This document shows, piece by piece, positions 5,741 to 5,857 of a DNA stretch of 5,857 bases (positions are counted from its first letter, which is position 1; every line of letters begins with the position of its first letter). The translations under genes and the position numbers were made by a program. This stretch comes from JBJKRW01 sp046704445 (GTDB taxonomy: Bacteria > Patescibacteriota > Microgenomatia > UBA1406 > GWC2-37-13): NCBI GenBank assembly GCA_046704445.1, contig JBJKRW010000057.1:1-5857 (forward strand). Direction: 5' to 3'. The notes beneath the pieces are model-generated. The model ran no database searches. It saw nothing but the letters and a program-made list of their open reading frames with translations, and was not told the origin of the DNA.

Positions 5741-5857
5741 AGAGGATCAGACCAAGAAGAATAATGGCCGCGGGAACGGCGAACCACCATTGTTTTGCTC
5801 CGGTGGCGGGAATGGTCGGCGCCGCGGAAGGTGTTGGCGTGGGAGACGATTGTACGA
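5739..5857 (-). CDS. C-terminal end of a surface protein with P/T-rich linker and sortase-like tail (partial)
   Basis: The gene enters from the right edge and ends at TAA (5741-5739). The 38 visible residues start with a low-complexity linker, VQSSPTPTPSAAPT. Then come IPATG (residues 15-19), AKQWW, and a hydrophobic segment of about 14 residues ending GLIL at the C-terminus. This is the layout of a cell-wall sorting signal (LPxTG-like motif, then membrane segment), except that Ile replaces Leu and there is no basic tail after the membrane segment. It could equally be a simple C-terminal membrane anchor on a Pro/Thr stalk. The main body and thus the function lie outside the window. Codon use (CCG, GCG, ACC) resembles its neighbours. 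It is convergent with lepA and shares its terminator. Confidence 0.65.
   Translation of the reverse strand, partial: VQSSPTPTPSAAPTIPATGAKQWWFAVPAAIILLGLIL

Noticed and set aside
1..5857. UGA reassigned to Gly as in Gracilibacteria and Absconditabacteria
   Set aside because: UGA ends three genes at sensible places (768, 1504, 2475), and no conserved Gly position in these proteins is encoded by TGA.
1..5857. Mobile elements, CRISPR arrays, tRNA or rRNA genes
   Set aside because: No transposase motifs, regularly spaced direct repeats, cloverleaf patterns or rRNA signatures were found on either strand.

Overview
The window reads as a compact bacterial chromosome segment. Genes are packed tightly (spacings of -17, 5, 15, 67 and 3 bp), GC content is moderate, and start codons rarely have a clear Shine-Dalgarno sequence. 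The lineage is most likely Patescibacteria (CPR). This rests on the small dedicated ECF transporter, a riboflavin kinase lacking the usual FAD-synthetase half, the LepA switch-I variant (NPISRERGITIK) and a Pro/Thr-rich surface protein with a sortase-like tail. The placement is an inference from style and was not tested by a search.

Layout. Positions 1-111 hold the unresolved end of an upstream gene and a plus-strand intrinsic terminator (92-111). Positions 112-203 are a non-coding leader with inverted repeats. Positions 204-2477 form a four-gene operon: a RibU-like ECF substrate-binding protein, one ECF ATPase, a short EcfT and a stand-alone riboflavin kinase. Together they look like a riboflavin salvage unit that imports the vitamin and phosphorylates it to FMN. 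A promoter at 2509-2537 then precedes pyruvate kinase (2545-3969) and, 3 bp later, lepA (3973-5724). A bidirectional hairpin terminator (5710-5740) separates lepA from a convergent minus-strand gene that runs off the right edge; its visible end encodes a P/T-rich linker, IPATG and a membrane segment.

The most notable observation is a single in-frame TAG at codon 387 of an otherwise intact 474-codon pyruvate kinase. It falls where the family usually has Ser in L-S-R-Y-R-P. A second TAG, ending ecfT, is also followed by an open frame that runs straight into the riboflavin kinase. The other securely placed stops are TGA or TAA. A nonsense mutation or sequence error in pyk is the simplest explanation, but UAG readthrough or reassignment deserves a direct test. 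Pyruvate kinase also has an unusual potassium site, with Lys in place of the ligand Ser.
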